Origin: Candidatus Peregrinibacteria bacterium CG10_big_fil_rev_8_21_14_0_10_36_19
Lineage (GTDB): Bacteria; Patescibacteriota; Gracilibacteria; UBA1369; LOWO2-01-FULL-3
DNA: 64,000 nt
Direction: 5' to 3'
Assembly (NCBI GenBank): GCA_002772535.1
Contig: PFDP01000015.1
Coordinates: forward strand, 44,903-108,902
The position numbers and the translations under genes were made by a program. The notes under the pieces were generated by a model, which ran no database searches, had not been told where the DNA came from, and saw only the letters and a list, made by a program, of their open reading frames with translations. Position 1 is the first letter of the stretch. Each line of letters opens with the position of its first letter. Below are positions 16,775-27,092 of the stretch, one piece after another.

Positions 16775-17550
16775 TTGTGGTTTTCTAAAAAGTAGGCAAT
16801 TTCTTGTTGGGGAATTTTTGAATCATCAGCCGATCTACGCCCTTCAATGCCCATTTCAATAGCTGGACTGCCTTTACTAATAATGTAGGGCTCAATCTGC
16901 CCTCCAATATACTTAATAACTGAATTTTGCATTTCTCTTAATATTTCTCCGAATTTATCCATATGCATATCTGAAAGATCTTCCACTATCATAACCGCAT
17001 TAACAGTCTTGTTTGTTATTTTGGTTCTTTCACATTCCATGTGGTTCCAATATCTGTTTGTTATACCTCCGTCGTCCATATAAGCTATTTCCCCTTCTTT
17101 AGCATCTTTCACTTCGATAGTATTGATGGCTCTAAATGCTTCAACACCTTTTGCATAAGTTAATCTTAAGTCACCACAAAGCCAATCTAGATCATGTGCG
17201 TGAACAGGTATAAGATTTTTAATTGCAAAATAATTACTAATATCTAGCAGAGTATTTATGTGTTCAACTTCTTTTCGTTGAATAATTTTTCTAGCAAGGG
17301 CTTTTATTTGTGGCGTATATTTTTTTGGATTTACCCCAAAATGCACATAAGCCTCATTCCAATATTTAATTTCATCTATAGAATCTAACTCTTGATTTGC
17401 AAATATTTTAGCCTTTTGAGCGCAAGTGCCGCGTAATAAACTTTCCACTGAAGAGTTGCGACGCATGTTGTCGAAATTCTTGATTAAGATAATTCCAACT
17501 TTTAATTGTGGATGCTGTTCAAAGACTTTTTCGTCAATATAAAATTTCAT
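16771..17550 (-). CDS. stand-alone B3/B4 (PheT-like) tRNA-binding/editing domain protein
   Basis: Layout typical of B3/4 proteins (EAYVHFGVNPKKYTPQIKALARKI...LLDISNYFAIKNLIPVHAHDLD); overlaps the argS start by 4 bp. Confidence 0.7.
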   Translation of the reverse strand: MKFYIDEKVFEQHPQLKVGIILIKNFDNMRRNSSVESLLRGTCAQKAKIFANQELDSIDEIKYWNEAYVHFGVNPKKYTPQIKALARKIIQRKEVEHINTLLDISNYFAIKNLIPVHAHDLDWLCGDLRLTYAKGVEAFRAINTIEVKDAKEGEIAYMDDGGITNRYWNHMECERTKITNKTVNAVMIVEDLSDMHMDKFGEILREMQNSVIKYIGGQIEPYIISKGSPAIEMGIEGRRSADDSKIPQQEIAYFLENHK

Positions 17551-17604
17551 AGCTGTATTCTACTGAAAAAATATGTTAGACTCAAGGAAGGTTTAATATA
17601 CTAA

Positions 17605-18858
17605 ATGTATCCGCAAATTATCATTTTGATTGGTCTCGTAGTGCTTTCTGGTGTTTTCTCAGGAAGTGAGACGGCTCTGGTATCCATTTCTAACTCAAAA
17701 GTGGATGATTTAGTGGCTCAAAAGGTGCGCAATAGTGCTATTTTGAAAAAGCTAAAAAATGATCCACATAAGCTGCTTATTACTATTTTGATTGGTAATA
17801 ACATAGTAAATATTGGATCCAGTGCTTATGCAGCTGTGTTTTTTGCTAATATTTTTGGCTCTAGTGCTGTTGGTATTGCAACTGGAGTAATGACATTTTT
17901 AATTTTGGTTTTTGGAGAAATTACTCCTAAAGCATTTGCTCATCAACATGCGGTTGGAGTTTCATTATTGATGGCGAGGCCTATTTATATTCTACAATTA
18001 CTTCTTTTCCCGATAGTTTGGTTTTTTGATAAAATTGTTGATCTAGTGAACTTTATGTTTGGCTCTAAAACTCGTAGCACTGTTACTGAAGGTGAAATTG
18101 TGGCGATGCTTAAAATTGGAGCGCAGGAAGGTGCAATTGAAAAAAATGAGCGAGAATTAATTGAGAATGTGTTGGAATTTAACGATATTGAGGTAGAAGA
18201 GGTAATGACACCGCGTGTAACTATTGAAGGTCTAGATCAGAACACGACAATTGCTGAAGCTGTTAGATTTTTTATTACCCACTCTCACTCAAGGCTGCCT
18301 GTATATAATGGTGATTTGGATAATATAGTAGGGATACTTTCTTTGAAGGAAATTTTGAGATTTTACGAAGAAAAATCCCCTAGAACTAAATTGAAAAATT
18401 TAGATTTAGCTACCCCTATTGAAGTTCCATTTTCTAAGAAAATTAATAAGCTATTTAGAGATTTTCAAAGAAAACATCAGCATATGGCAATAGTAATAGA
18501 TGAATATGGCGGAACTGCTGGACTTGTAACTATGGAAGATCTACTTGAAGAAATCGTAGGTGATATTTCTGATGAATTTGATCACCATGATAATCCAATG
18601 GAAATTATAAATAAGAGAACCATTATTGTTGGAGGTCAAACACTAGTTGAAGATGTGAATGACTATTTTAAGACACAGGTTGGTGATGAAGAAAGAGATA
18701 CTATAAATACAATGATATTAGATTTTTTACATAGATTCCCTAGGGAAGGTGAAATTATTAAAATGCCTAGAGCTGTTCTTACAGTGCTTGAAATGAATAA
18801 GAACACTGTTGAACGAGTTAAAATAACAAAGAGGAGTGTTTCTAAGAGACGTAGATAA
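17605..18858 (+). CDS. hemolysin/CorC-family transporter (CNNM + CBS + CorC_HlyC)
   Basis: [63 protein letters not shown]. Confidence 0.93.
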   Translation: MYPQIIILIGLVVLSGVFSGSETALVSISNSKVDDLVAQKVRNSAILKKLKNDPHKLLITILIGNNIVNIGSSAYAAVFFANIFGSSAVGIATGVMTFLILVFGEITPKAFAHQHAVGVSLLMARPIYILQLLLFPIVWFFDKIVDLVNFMFGSKTRSTVTEGEIVAMLKIGAQEGAIEKNERELIENVLEFNDIEVEEVMTPRVTIEGLDQNTTIAEAVRFFITHSHSRLPVYNGDLDNIVGILSLKEILRFYEEKSPRTKLKNLDLATPIEVPFSKKINKLFRDFQRKHQHMAIVIDEYGGTAGLVTMEDLLEEIVGDISDEFDHHDNPMEIINKRTIIVGGQTLVEDVNDYFKTQVGDEERDTINTMILDFLHRFPREGEIIKMPRAVLTVLEMNKNTVERVKITKRSVSKRRR

Positions 18859-18938
18859 TTATTAATTGCTGCCTATTGCATTCTTTAGGCTTTTTTGATA
18901 TAATGATATGAAAAATTTAAAAATAAACAAAAACAAAA

Positions 18939-20378
18939 ATGAAAAAAATAGTATCATTTTTGACAGCGATAACAGTAATGGTATCAATGTCTACAACTGC
19001 TTTTGCGGCAGATAATAAACTCCCTAGTGATGTAGAAAATCTACAAGGTAAAGCCTTAAACGCTTCTGCTTCACTTACATGGAATGCTGCCACTGATGAT
19101 GTGGGAGTGGCTGGATATCAAGTTCATTATGGACTTAAATCTGTGTCACAACCTGGTCAAAGTTATGACTTTAAACTGGATGTTGGAAATGTACTGAAAT
19201 ATACAGTAAATGATTTGGTAAATAGTAAAACTTACTATTTCTCTGTAGTAGCATATGATGCTGCGGGTAATGAAAGTGGTAAATGGGCTAAAGAATTATC
19301 TTTAACTCCTACTGCTTCTGCTGGTAGTGATACTGAAGCTCCTAAAGTTGCTAAAGCCGAAGCTATTAATATAGAAGAGGTGAAAGTAGTATTTTCTGAA
19401 GCTATTGTGCTCCCAACTGAGAACCCTGAAGATGCTTTTACTATTGAGCATCAAGATACATTTGCACTTTTAAGTGTGCTTGATGCAAAAATGGATGAAA
19501 CTGATAAAACTGGGAAAACTGTTATCTTAACAACAAAAAGACAAGCTGTTGGATCTGTTTATACTTTAACAGCTGGAATTGATATTAAAGATAAGGCAGG
19601 TAACCCTATAGTAAGTGGAACTTCTGATGAGGCTTCATTTGATTCTAGTAGCGTTGAAAAGGCTTCTGATCAAGATGGTCCACAAATGCTGGAAGTTACT
19701 TCTATTGATGAGAGTCACATTGTTGTTAACTTTAATGAAGCTGTGGTTCTAGATATTGATCCTGCTGCAAACTTTAGTGTTTTTGAAAAGGATGATAATA
19801 CAAAAACAAAAGAAGTAGTGGAAGTTGCTATGGGTAAAAACAAAGCAGGTTTGGATAACGCTGCCACGGTTCTAAAAATTGATGGTCTTGAATCTGGAAA
19901 AACTTATGTGGTAACTGCAGTAGACTTAAAAGATGAAGCTGGAAATGTGGTTGCTGCTTCAAAAAGTAGTATTGAATTTTCTTTAGAAAGTAATGAAGAA
20001 GATACAACTCCACCTAAAGATGTAACTAGTTTTGTCGCTAAAGCTGTTGCTAAAGCACAAAAATACATCGTTACACTTACATGGAAAAATCCACCTGAAA
20101 ATAAAGATGATACAAAGAATCAAATTGTATATGTAAGTGAGGATCAAGGTAAAACTTATACAAAGAAAACTGATTTAGATTCACTTTCTAACAAATATGA
20201 AGTTGGTGAATATGAACCTGGTGAATATTGGTTTAAACTATCACAAACTGATGCAGCTAATAATGAAAGTGAGGGTGCAATTGCAAAATTAACGCTTTCT
20301 GAAACTGGTCCTGGAATGATTGGACTAGCTCTAGCTTCACTTGGAATGAGTACTAGATTTAGAAAAAAGAAAAAATAA
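18939..20378 (+). CDS. secreted fibronectin type III/Ig-like surface protein with C-terminal anchor
   Basis: Signal peptide; ASLTWNAATDDVGVAGYQVHYG...YYFSVVAYDAAGNES FN3; SbsA-like Ig repeats; C-terminal GPGMIGLALASLGMSTRFRKKKK. Confidence 0.85.
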   Translation: MKKIVSFLTAITVMVSMSTTAFAADNKLPSDVENLQGKALNASASLTWNAATDDVGVAGYQVHYGLKSVSQPGQSYDFKLDVGNVLKYTVNDLVNSKTYYFSVVAYDAAGNESGKWAKELSLTPTASAGSDTEAPKVAKAEAINIEEVKVVFSEAIVLPTENPEDAFTIEHQDTFALLSVLDAKMDETDKTGKTVILTTKRQAVGSVYTLTAGIDIKDKAGNPIVSGTSDEASFDSSSVEKASDQDGPQMLEVTSIDESHIVVNFNEAVVLDIDPAANFSVFEKDDNTKTKEVVEVAMGKNKAGLDNAATVLKIDGLESGKTYVVTAVDLKDEAGNVVAASKSSIEFSLESNEEDTTPPKDVTSFVAKAVAKAQKYIVTLTWKNPPENKDDTKNQIVYVSEDQGKTYTKKTDLDSLSNKYEVGEYEPGEYWFKLSQTDAANNESEGAIAKLTLSETGPGMIGLALASLGMSTRFRKKKK

Positions 20379-20427
20379 TTTAGAAAAATTTTATAGAAAT
20401 TTAAACATGCTCTGCTAAATGTAGGGC

Positions 20428-21249
20428 ATGTTTTTAAATTATAAAAAGTGGCTTTTTTGTTTAGGCGTGATGTTTTTTGTTATTGTTTTATATAGTGGTT
20501 TGCATTGGCCTGATAAAAAACTTCATGTCTATTTTTTGGATGTGGGACAAGGTGATAGCATTTTTATAAATACGCCAAATGGCAAACAAATGTTAATTGA
20601 TGGTGGGGCAGGAAATAAAATTATTTATGAACTTGCCGAAATTATGCCTTTTTTTGATAGAAAAATTGATGTGGTAGTTTTAACACATCCTGATAAAGAC
20701 CATGTTGGTGGACTTGTTGAAGTTTTGGGAAGATATGATGTAGAAAAAGTTGTTATTAGTGGAGTGGAATCTGAGAGTAGTGACTATTTAGAATTTTTGA
20801 GAAGGGCTAAAAATTCTGAAGTTATATACCAAAATGATAAAATAGACTTTGATTTTGATGGGGTTTTTGTTGATTTTTTGTTTCCATTTGATTCACTTTT
20901 TGGAGAACATATTTTTGCGATGAACGATTCTTCTATTGTTATTAAATTAGTTTACAAAGATGTGAAAATTTTACTCACTGGGGATTTAGAAACTGATGGT
21001 GAAAAAGAATTATTAGAAGCTAATGTGGATTTGAAGGCAGATATCTTGAAGGTTGGTCATCATGGAAGTAAAACCTCTTCTAGTATGGATTTTTTAGAGG
21101 CTATTTTTCCTGAAATCGCAGTAATACAATGTGGTAAAAATAATAAATTTGGACATCCATATCCTGGTGTTTTGGAAAATCTACAGAATGCTGGAATTGA
21201 AAAAATATATCGAAACGATATAGATGGAAGATTGGAATTTATTTTTTAG
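20428..21249 (+). CDS. ComEC-type metallo-beta-lactamase-fold hydrolase
   Basis: HVYFLDVGQGDSIFINTPNGKQMLIDGG; VVLTHPDKDHVGGL; LLTGDLE; LKVGHHGSKTSSS. Confidence 0.9.
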   Translation: MFLNYKKWLFCLGVMFFVIVLYSGLHWPDKKLHVYFLDVGQGDSIFINTPNGKQMLIDGGAGNKIIYELAEIMPFFDRKIDVVVLTHPDKDHVGGLVEVLGRYDVEKVVISGVESESSDYLEFLRRAKNSEVIYQNDKIDFDFDGVFVDFLFPFDSLFGEHIFAMNDSSIVIKLVYKDVKILLTGDLETDGEKELLEANVDLKADILKVGHHGSKTSSSMDFLEAIFPEIAVIQCGKNNKFGHPYPGVLENLQNAGIEKIYRNDIDGRLEFIF

Positions 21250-22514
21250 TCCTTTGGTTGGATTCTTTTTATGCTAGCTCCAAGAGCATTAAATTTATCT
21301 TCAAGCTTTTCATATCCTCGATCAATGTATCTGATGTTTGAAATTTCTGTTTCACCTTCAGCAATTAGTGCCGCAACAACCATGGCTGCTCCAGCTCTAA
21401 TATCACAACTAGAAATTAAAGACCCCTTTAATTTGGATTTGCCAATAATTAAAGCTTGGTGAGCATTAAGGAACTCAATATGTGCACCCATTTTTTCTAA
21501 TTCAAATAGGTAACTTAAACGGCCCTCAAAAAGAGTTTCAAAAACTTTGCTTACCCCTTTCGCTTGCGTTAGTAGAACTGTAAAAGGTGCTTGTAGATCT
21601 GTAGCAAAACTTGGATATACTGCAGTTTTTAATGACGTTACTGGTTGTAAATTTCCAGAGTACGGATGAATGTGAGCATAGTCCTTCCCAAGGGTAAATT
21701 TAACTCCCATTTCTTCCAGTTTTTGCCAAAAACTGTCTAGATGCCCTGGATCAATTCCTGTTATTTTTACATCTCCTTTTGTTCCAACAGCAGCAATTGC
21801 AAATGTACCAGCCTCTAAATAATCTCCAGTTATCGAATGCTTTGCTCCTTTAAGCTTCTTTACTCCTTTGATTTTAATATTATTAGTTCCGATTCCTTCT
21901 ATTTTTGCTCCCATTTTTTGAAGGAAAATACAGAGATCTTGAACATGTGGTTCGGCGGCCGCGAGGCGAATTTCTGTTTCACCTTCGGCTAAAACGGCCG
22001 CCATGATGGCGTTTTCCGTAGCCGTAACACTAAGTTCTGGAAGAATAATTTTTGTTCCTTTAAGTTTTTTTGAAGTGATGTGAATATATTTTTTTTCTTC
22101 GATAATTTTGCAACCTAACTTTTTGAATGCGTACGTATGAGTATCTACTGAACGCTTTCCAAGGACACAGCCTCCTGGAAATGGCATTTTAACTTCTCCA
22201 AGTAGTGGAATCAATGGCCCTATTATTAATATAGATGCCCTCATTCTATTAATAAGTTCATCCGGAATAGCGTTTTTTTTGAGCTTTCCTGGAATAATTT
22301 CAACAGTATCATTTTCAAAGTTTACTTTTGCTCCTAGACTTTCAACTATTTTAAGCATTGAATGAACGTCTGCAATATCAGGGACATTTGTAAGAGTTGT
22401 CTTATCTTCAGCAAGTAAGGAGGCACAAATTATTGGCAAAACTGCGTTCTTTGAACCGCTTATTTTTACTGTTCCCTGTAATTTTCTTCCTCCTTGTACG
22501 ATAAATTTTGGCAT
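21246..22514 (-). CDS. murA: UDP-N-acetylglucosamine 1-carboxyvinyltransferase
   Basis: GGRKLQGTVKISGSKNAVLPIICASLLA; PFPGGCVLGKRSVDTH; TDLQAPFTVLLTQAKGVS. Confidence 0.96.
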   Translation of the reverse strand: MPKFIVQGGRKLQGTVKISGSKNAVLPIICASLLAEDKTTLTNVPDIADVHSMLKIVESLGAKVNFENDTVEIIPGKLKKNAIPDELINRMRASILIIGPLIPLLGEVKMPFPGGCVLGKRSVDTHTYAFKKLGCKIIEEKKYIHITSKKLKGTKIILPELSVTATENAIMAAVLAEGETEIRLAAAEPHVQDLCIFLQKMGAKIEGIGTNNIKIKGVKKLKGAKHSITGDYLEAGTFAIAAVGTKGDVKITGIDPGHLDSFWQKLEEMGVKFTLGKDYAHIHPYSGNLQPVTSLKTAVYPSFATDLQAPFTVLLTQAKGVSKVFETLFEGRLSYLFELEKMGAHIEFLNAHQALIIGKSKLKGSLISSCDIRAGAAMVVAALIAEGETEISNIRYIDRGYEKLEDKFNALGASIKRIQPKD

Positions 22515-22555
22515 GCTGATGAATTATAGTAATTTTTCATGTAAAATGAAAGGGT

Positions 22556-24421
22556 ATGAAAAGTAATTTTTTTAATAAGGCATTCGATTACATAGTTTAT
22601 ATATGCCTTTTTTTTATGCCTATTCTGTTTTCTTCTTCTTTGAATTTGGCATTTGAATTACCAAAGGTGGTTTTTTTTCGTATTTGCTTGATGCTGATGT
22701 TGGCAATTTTTGTTTTAAAAATAGTAAAAACTCCAAAGTTGGAAATTTTTTCTGTGTTTTTAAGAAAAGATGTCAAAATATTAATTACGGGGTTTTTAAT
22801 TTTTGTTGGGCTTGGAATAATAGCTTCCAGCGCTCCTGTACTGAGCTTTTGGGGTAGCTATTATAGAATGATGGGTGGATTTATGTACTTTAATATTTTT
22901 TTATTCTTCCTTTTGTTAGTTCTTAATTTTCATAGCAAAGAACAATGGGAAAAAGCAATTAAAGTCTTTATTCTCAGTGTTTTTGTGGTTTCTTTGTATG
23001 GGACTTTACAACTTTTGGGGTTGGACTTGTCTGGACTTGGAGTTCTTCAAACTTCCCTTGGCAGGGTTTCTTCGACTTTTGGCCATCCAAGCTATTTGGC
23101 TGGATATATTGATTTGGTGATTTTTTTACTATTGAGTTATGCAATTATCAAACGAAAATGGTGGATATGGCTGGCTTTCTTAATGGGAATAGTTAGTTTG
23201 GTATTTTCTGGCACGAGGGGAGCATTTGTGGGCCTATTTTGTGGTTTGGGTGTGTTTGGACTTTTATATGGTTTGGCATTTGATAAAAAACGCATTCTTG
23301 CTTGGACAATTGCAATTCCTGTCACTCTTTTGATACTTGTTTTTAGCGCAAATTACTTTGGAGTAAGTAGATTTGATTTAAAGGAAAATTTTGGAACTGT
23401 TGAAATTAGAATGATGCTTTGGAAAGGAGCATTAAATCTTGCTTCTGAAAGACCATTGCTAGGACATGGATTTGAGACCTTTGGTATAGAATTTCAACGA
23501 TATTTTGATCCTAAGCTACTTCATTTAGAAAGCGTAACTTCTATTCCAGACCGAGCACATAACATTGTGATAGATACAATGGTTACAAATGGTCTTTTGG
23601 GCCTTTGTGTTCTTTTCTATGGTTTATTTGTGATTTTTACTGTTGGCTGGAGTGCATTAAAAAACTGTAATCAAGATGATAAATACTATGTAATTGGAAT
23701 TTTGAGTGGAATTTCAGCTGTTTTTGTTGCGAGTATGTTTGGGTTTATGGTTCCGGAACTTGCTATGGTGTTGGCTTTTATGCTGGCTTTCTTAGCTTTT
23801 TTAAGCTCTCAAAAAACAATTAAAAGGAATTTGGAATTTATGCAAAACATTATTATTAGAAGAATTTTTGCGGTAGTTCTTTTGTTGTTTGTGGCTTTTT
23901 CTATATTTTTTCAAAATATTTTGGTAATTGCAGCAGATTATAAGTTGGCTAACTCAAACACAATAAGTGATACCTTTGATGCTGTACTCTACAACCCATA
24001 CCAGAGTTATTATTTATATGTATTATCTGCAGAGCTGCGAGATGCAGGAGAATTGGAACTAGCAGATTTTTATTCTGATAAAGCTAATTATATAAATGGC
24101 GGAAGAGATGGTTTATATTATATGATGAAAGGAAAAATTGAGATTGAGAAATGTAGGAATAGAGATAAAAAAGCTTGCAAAGAAGGTGATGTTTTTTTTG
24201 GTAAGGCGTTTGAAAAAATGCCTTACTATCCACCTGTAAGCTTGAATTGGGGCATTTTATCGCTAGAAAGAGGAGATTGTGTGACTGCAATGGAAAAATT
24301 TAATTATTACTTAGATATTATGCCTGGGTTTTGGAAAAATTATGGAACTGTTGAATATGAGCGTTTTTATTTACATAACCCAAACTTTGATAGAGTGTTT
24401 GATTATATGGATCAATGTTGA
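22556..24421 (+). CDS. O-antigen ligase/polymerase-like membrane protein
   Basis: Multiple TM segments; RVSSTFGHPSYLAGYIDL, ERPLLGHGFETFGIEF, PDRAHNIVIDTMVTNGLLGL (Wzy_C/WaaL-like); soluble C-terminal region. Confidence 0.85.
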   Translation: MKSNFFNKAFDYIVYICLFFMPILFSSSLNLAFELPKVVFFRICLMLMLAIFVLKIVKTPKLEIFSVFLRKDVKILITGFLIFVGLGIIASSAPVLSFWGSYYRMMGGFMYFNIFLFFLLLVLNFHSKEQWEKAIKVFILSVFVVSLYGTLQLLGLDLSGLGVLQTSLGRVSSTFGHPSYLAGYIDLVIFLLLSYAIIKRKWWIWLAFLMGIVSLVFSGTRGAFVGLFCGLGVFGLLYGLAFDKKRILAWTIAIPVTLLILVFSANYFGVSRFDLKENFGTVEIRMMLWKGALNLASERPLLGHGFETFGIEFQRYFDPKLLHLESVTSIPDRAHNIVIDTMVTNGLLGLCVLFYGLFVIFTVGWSALKNCNQDDKYYVIGILSGISAVFVASMFGFMVPELAMVLAFMLAFLAFLSSQKTIKRNLEFMQNIIIRRIFAVVLLLFVAFSIFFQNILVIAADYKLANSNTISDTFDAVLYNPYQSYYLYVLSAELRDAGELELADFYSDKANYINGGRDGLYYMMKGKIEIEKCRNRDKKACKEGDVFFGKAFEKMPYYPPVSLNWGILSLERGDCVTAMEKFNYYLDIMPGFWKNYGTVEYERFYLHNPNFDRVFDYMDQC

Positions 24422-24471
24422 TTTTTTGTCTCTAATATGGTAAAATTGGGAGAAACAAAAATAAAAACAAA

Positions 24472-25716
24472 ATGCCATATAAAAAGAAAAAAGTATTATT
24501 TTACTTACTTGTAACTGTAGTTGCCTTTGCCTTTTCTAGTAACATTATTTTTAGAACGAGCAGTGTAACTTTTGTACAAACTTCCATACTTTCTTTAATC
24601 CAAAATTACGCTCCTAAGCCTGCTGATTTGGCTATAGAGAAAGCTGTATTTGTGAAAAAATCTAATCCTACTGAGTCTTTTAATTACTTTAGATACAAAG
24701 CTACTGTTGTTTTGAAAAACAATGGTGGCGATATTAAAAACGCCCGTGTTGTAATGAAAATGAATGATGGGTCTGCTAGTGTTATTAAAACTGATGAGCA
24801 AGGTTTTTCTTTGGCTTCTGGAGCAACTTTTATTGCAAAGGATGAAGCGTTGTTTGATGGCAACTACAATGGAGGAAATATTAAAGTTGATGTTAATTTA
24901 ACGGACGAATTTGATTTTGATGAATCAAATAATGTTTTTGAAACCAGTGTATTTGATAGTAAAGCGAAAGTGGAAAACTTGCACATTAGTGGACTTTTAC
25001 CAACTGGTGGTTTTGAAATTCAATATGATGCGGCAAAGTTTAGACTTAGAGAACATCAGTTTGAACTTTTTGTTAGTAAAGAGATGAAAACAGAGAGGGA
25101 AGGTAAATATGCAAATTATAATGATGTTAGCTATGAGTTATTTGAGAATAGTAATGAGAATTTGGCTGATATCATGCCTGAGGATAAAATAGATTTTGTT
25201 CCTTTTGATGGAAACAAAGTTTATTTCTTTGTAAAAATTACAGATCCAGTTACAGGTAATTATGCAATCAGTGATGTTGCAAAAGTTGAAAAGGAAGAAA
25301 CAATGACAAGAGCGGAATTTGCCAAGGATTTTATAAATTTGGCAAAAATACCTGTTTCTTATGAAGGAATAAAGAACTTTGATGATGTAGATGAAAATGA
25401 ATGGTATGCACCATATATTCAAACGCTTTATAATCTTGGTTTGATAAAAATGGGGGCTGAAAAATTTGGCCCAATGGAAAATATGAGCCGTGGAGATGCT
25501 TTGTATGTTGTGATGGATTACTTTGATGCAGACTTAGCAATATCAGATGGGGCTCCACATTTTGAAGATGTAAGTGCTTCCAGTAGAGCTTATGCATATG
25601 CCGAAAGCTACTTTAATAAAGGGCTTTTTACAGACGGTAAAAAGTTTGAACCAAATAAACCTTTAACTAAATCGTTTTTAAAACATTTGATAAATGAGTA
25701 TTCAAAAAATAATTAA
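24472..25716 (+). CDS. secreted protein with CARDB-like and SLH-like domains
   Basis: N-terminal TM; LAIEKAVFVKKSNPTESFNYFRYKATVVLKNNGGDI; MTRAEFAKDFINLAK...FDDVDENEWYAPYIQTLYNLGLIK...F-DVSASSRAYAYAESYFNKGLF. Confidence 0.8.
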   Translation: MPYKKKKVLFYLLVTVVAFAFSSNIIFRTSSVTFVQTSILSLIQNYAPKPADLAIEKAVFVKKSNPTESFNYFRYKATVVLKNNGGDIKNARVVMKMNDGSASVIKTDEQGFSLASGATFIAKDEALFDGNYNGGNIKVDVNLTDEFDFDESNNVFETSVFDSKAKVENLHISGLLPTGGFEIQYDAAKFRLREHQFELFVSKEMKTEREGKYANYNDVSYELFENSNENLADIMPEDKIDFVPFDGNKVYFFVKITDPVTGNYAISDVAKVEKEETMTRAEFAKDFINLAKIPVSYEGIKNFDDVDENEWYAPYIQTLYNLGLIKMGAEKFGPMENMSRGDALYVVMDYFDADLAISDGAPHFEDVSASSRAYAYAESYFNKGLFTDGKKFEPNKPLTKSFLKHLINEYSKNN

Positions 25717-26344
25717 AGCATATTTTTTCTTTGTAATGACAATGGTGGCTTTTTCCACCGTTCTTTCACAAGAAGATGTTTCAAATTACTTAGTTAGCAC
25801 ATTTCATTTACCAAAATTAGAGTCTAAGCATGTAAAAATTGAACAAATTCCTTTTGAAATTAAAAAGGCTGTTGGGGGATTTGTAGCAAAAAATCAGAAT
25901 CCTGGAATAGTTAATTTTGAAATTAATTATGATGTTGAAAATGCTTTTATCAAGCCTCAAGACTATAAACAAATTATGGAATTTAACTTTGTTAATCCTA
26001 GTGAAAAATTTGAGTTACAAGATTTGAGATTAAAAATTGTAGGAATTAATCCAGAGCTAATTCAAGAAGTAAAATTAGCACTAGAAGATGGAAGTTTATA
26101 TGACGCTAAAATAAAAGATGGTTACTTGGAATTTGAGAATGTTGATTTCGCAGTAGAAAAAAACATGACTGGCAAAATAAGTATTGAAGTAAGCGTGAGT
26201 GATTTTACAGTTGTAGGAACTAGACTTCGATTTGATATTGAAAAACCTGCTGATATCAAAATGACTCTAGGAAATTCAGATTATAGTATTAACAAATTCT
26301 ATCCCGTTCACGGCCCTTACTTAACTGTTGTTAGATCTAAATAA
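25694..26344 (+). CDS. hypothetical secreted protein
   Basis: N-terminal signal/TM; starts within the end of the SLH gene. Confidence 0.65.
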   Translation: MSIQKIIKAYFFFVMTMVAFSTVLSQEDVSNYLVSTFHLPKLESKHVKIEQIPFEIKKAVGGFVAKNQNPGIVNFEINYDVENAFIKPQDYKQIMEFNFVNPSEKFELQDLRLKIVGINPELIQEVKLALEDGSLYDAKIKDGYLEFENVDFAVEKNMTGKISIEVSVSDFTVVGTRLRFDIEKPADIKMTLGNSDYSINKFYPVHGPYLTVVRSK

Positions 26345-27051
26345 ACTAAGTACTCTTGATTGCCTTTCTTTCCTGTAATAGGTGATTTGATTGTACCTAT
26401 TGTTCTTATATTATGTTCTTTTTTGGACCACTCAGAAAATTCCCGAAGAGCAGATTCTGCTTTTTCTGAATCTTTAAGTACTCCATCTTTACCAAGAAAC
26501 TGAGATCCAACTTCAAATTGAGGTTTAAATAAAGCTATTATTTTGCCTTCATTTTTAAGATAATTTTTGGCGTTTGGAATGGCGTGCCTGATTGAAATAA
26601 ATGAAAGATCTATAACAACTAAATCGACTTTTTCTGGTAACTCTTTAAGATCTTTAATGTTAGTTTTTTCGAGGTTAACCACATGAGGATTATGAACTAA
26701 ATGGCTTGCTAACTGTGAATGTCCAACATCTATAGCATAAACTTTTTTAGCACCATTTTGTAATAAATAATCAGTAAAACCTCCTGTTGATGCTCCAATG
26801 TCCGCAGCAGTAATTTCATTTATATTCACTTCAAATTCCTCAATGGCAGCTTTTAATTTATAGGCTCCCCTACCTACATATTGCTCCTGTGTGGTTACAA
26901 CAATTTTTGCAGAATCGTCTAAGAGTTGAGCAGGTTTTGAAATAATTATTCCCTGATGCTTTACAACACCTTGTTGAATGAGCTGCTTTGCCTGAGAACG
27001 AGTACCGGCTAATTTTTTAAGAACCAAAAGTTCATCTATGCGAATTTTCAT
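26317..27051 (-). CDS. tlyA: TlyA family rRNA methyltransferase/putative hemolysin (S4 + FtsJ-like)
   Basis: MKIRIDELLVLKKLAGTRSQAKQLIQQGVV S4 domain; AADIGASTGGFTDYLLQNGAKKVYAIDVGHSQL. Confidence 0.94.
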   Translation of the reverse strand: MKIRIDELLVLKKLAGTRSQAKQLIQQGVVKHQGIIISKPAQLLDDSAKIVVTTQEQYVGRGAYKLKAAIEEFEVNINEITAADIGASTGGFTDYLLQNGAKKVYAIDVGHSQLASHLVHNPHVVNLEKTNIKDLKELPEKVDLVVIDLSFISIRHAIPNAKNYLKNEGKIIALFKPQFEVGSQFLGKDGVLKDSEKAESALREFSEWSKKEHNIRTIGTIKSPITGKKGNQEYLVYLDLTTVK

Positions 27052-27092
27052 TGAAATGTTTAGTATCTAGATAAGACAGTAGAAAATATTGA

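Noticed and set aside
21953-22013. Possible DNA-uptake-like enrichment of GCGGCC/GGCCGC
   Set aside because: About a dozen occurrences by eye versus roughly four expected by hand estimate, mostly Ala/Gly codons; too weak without a proper count.
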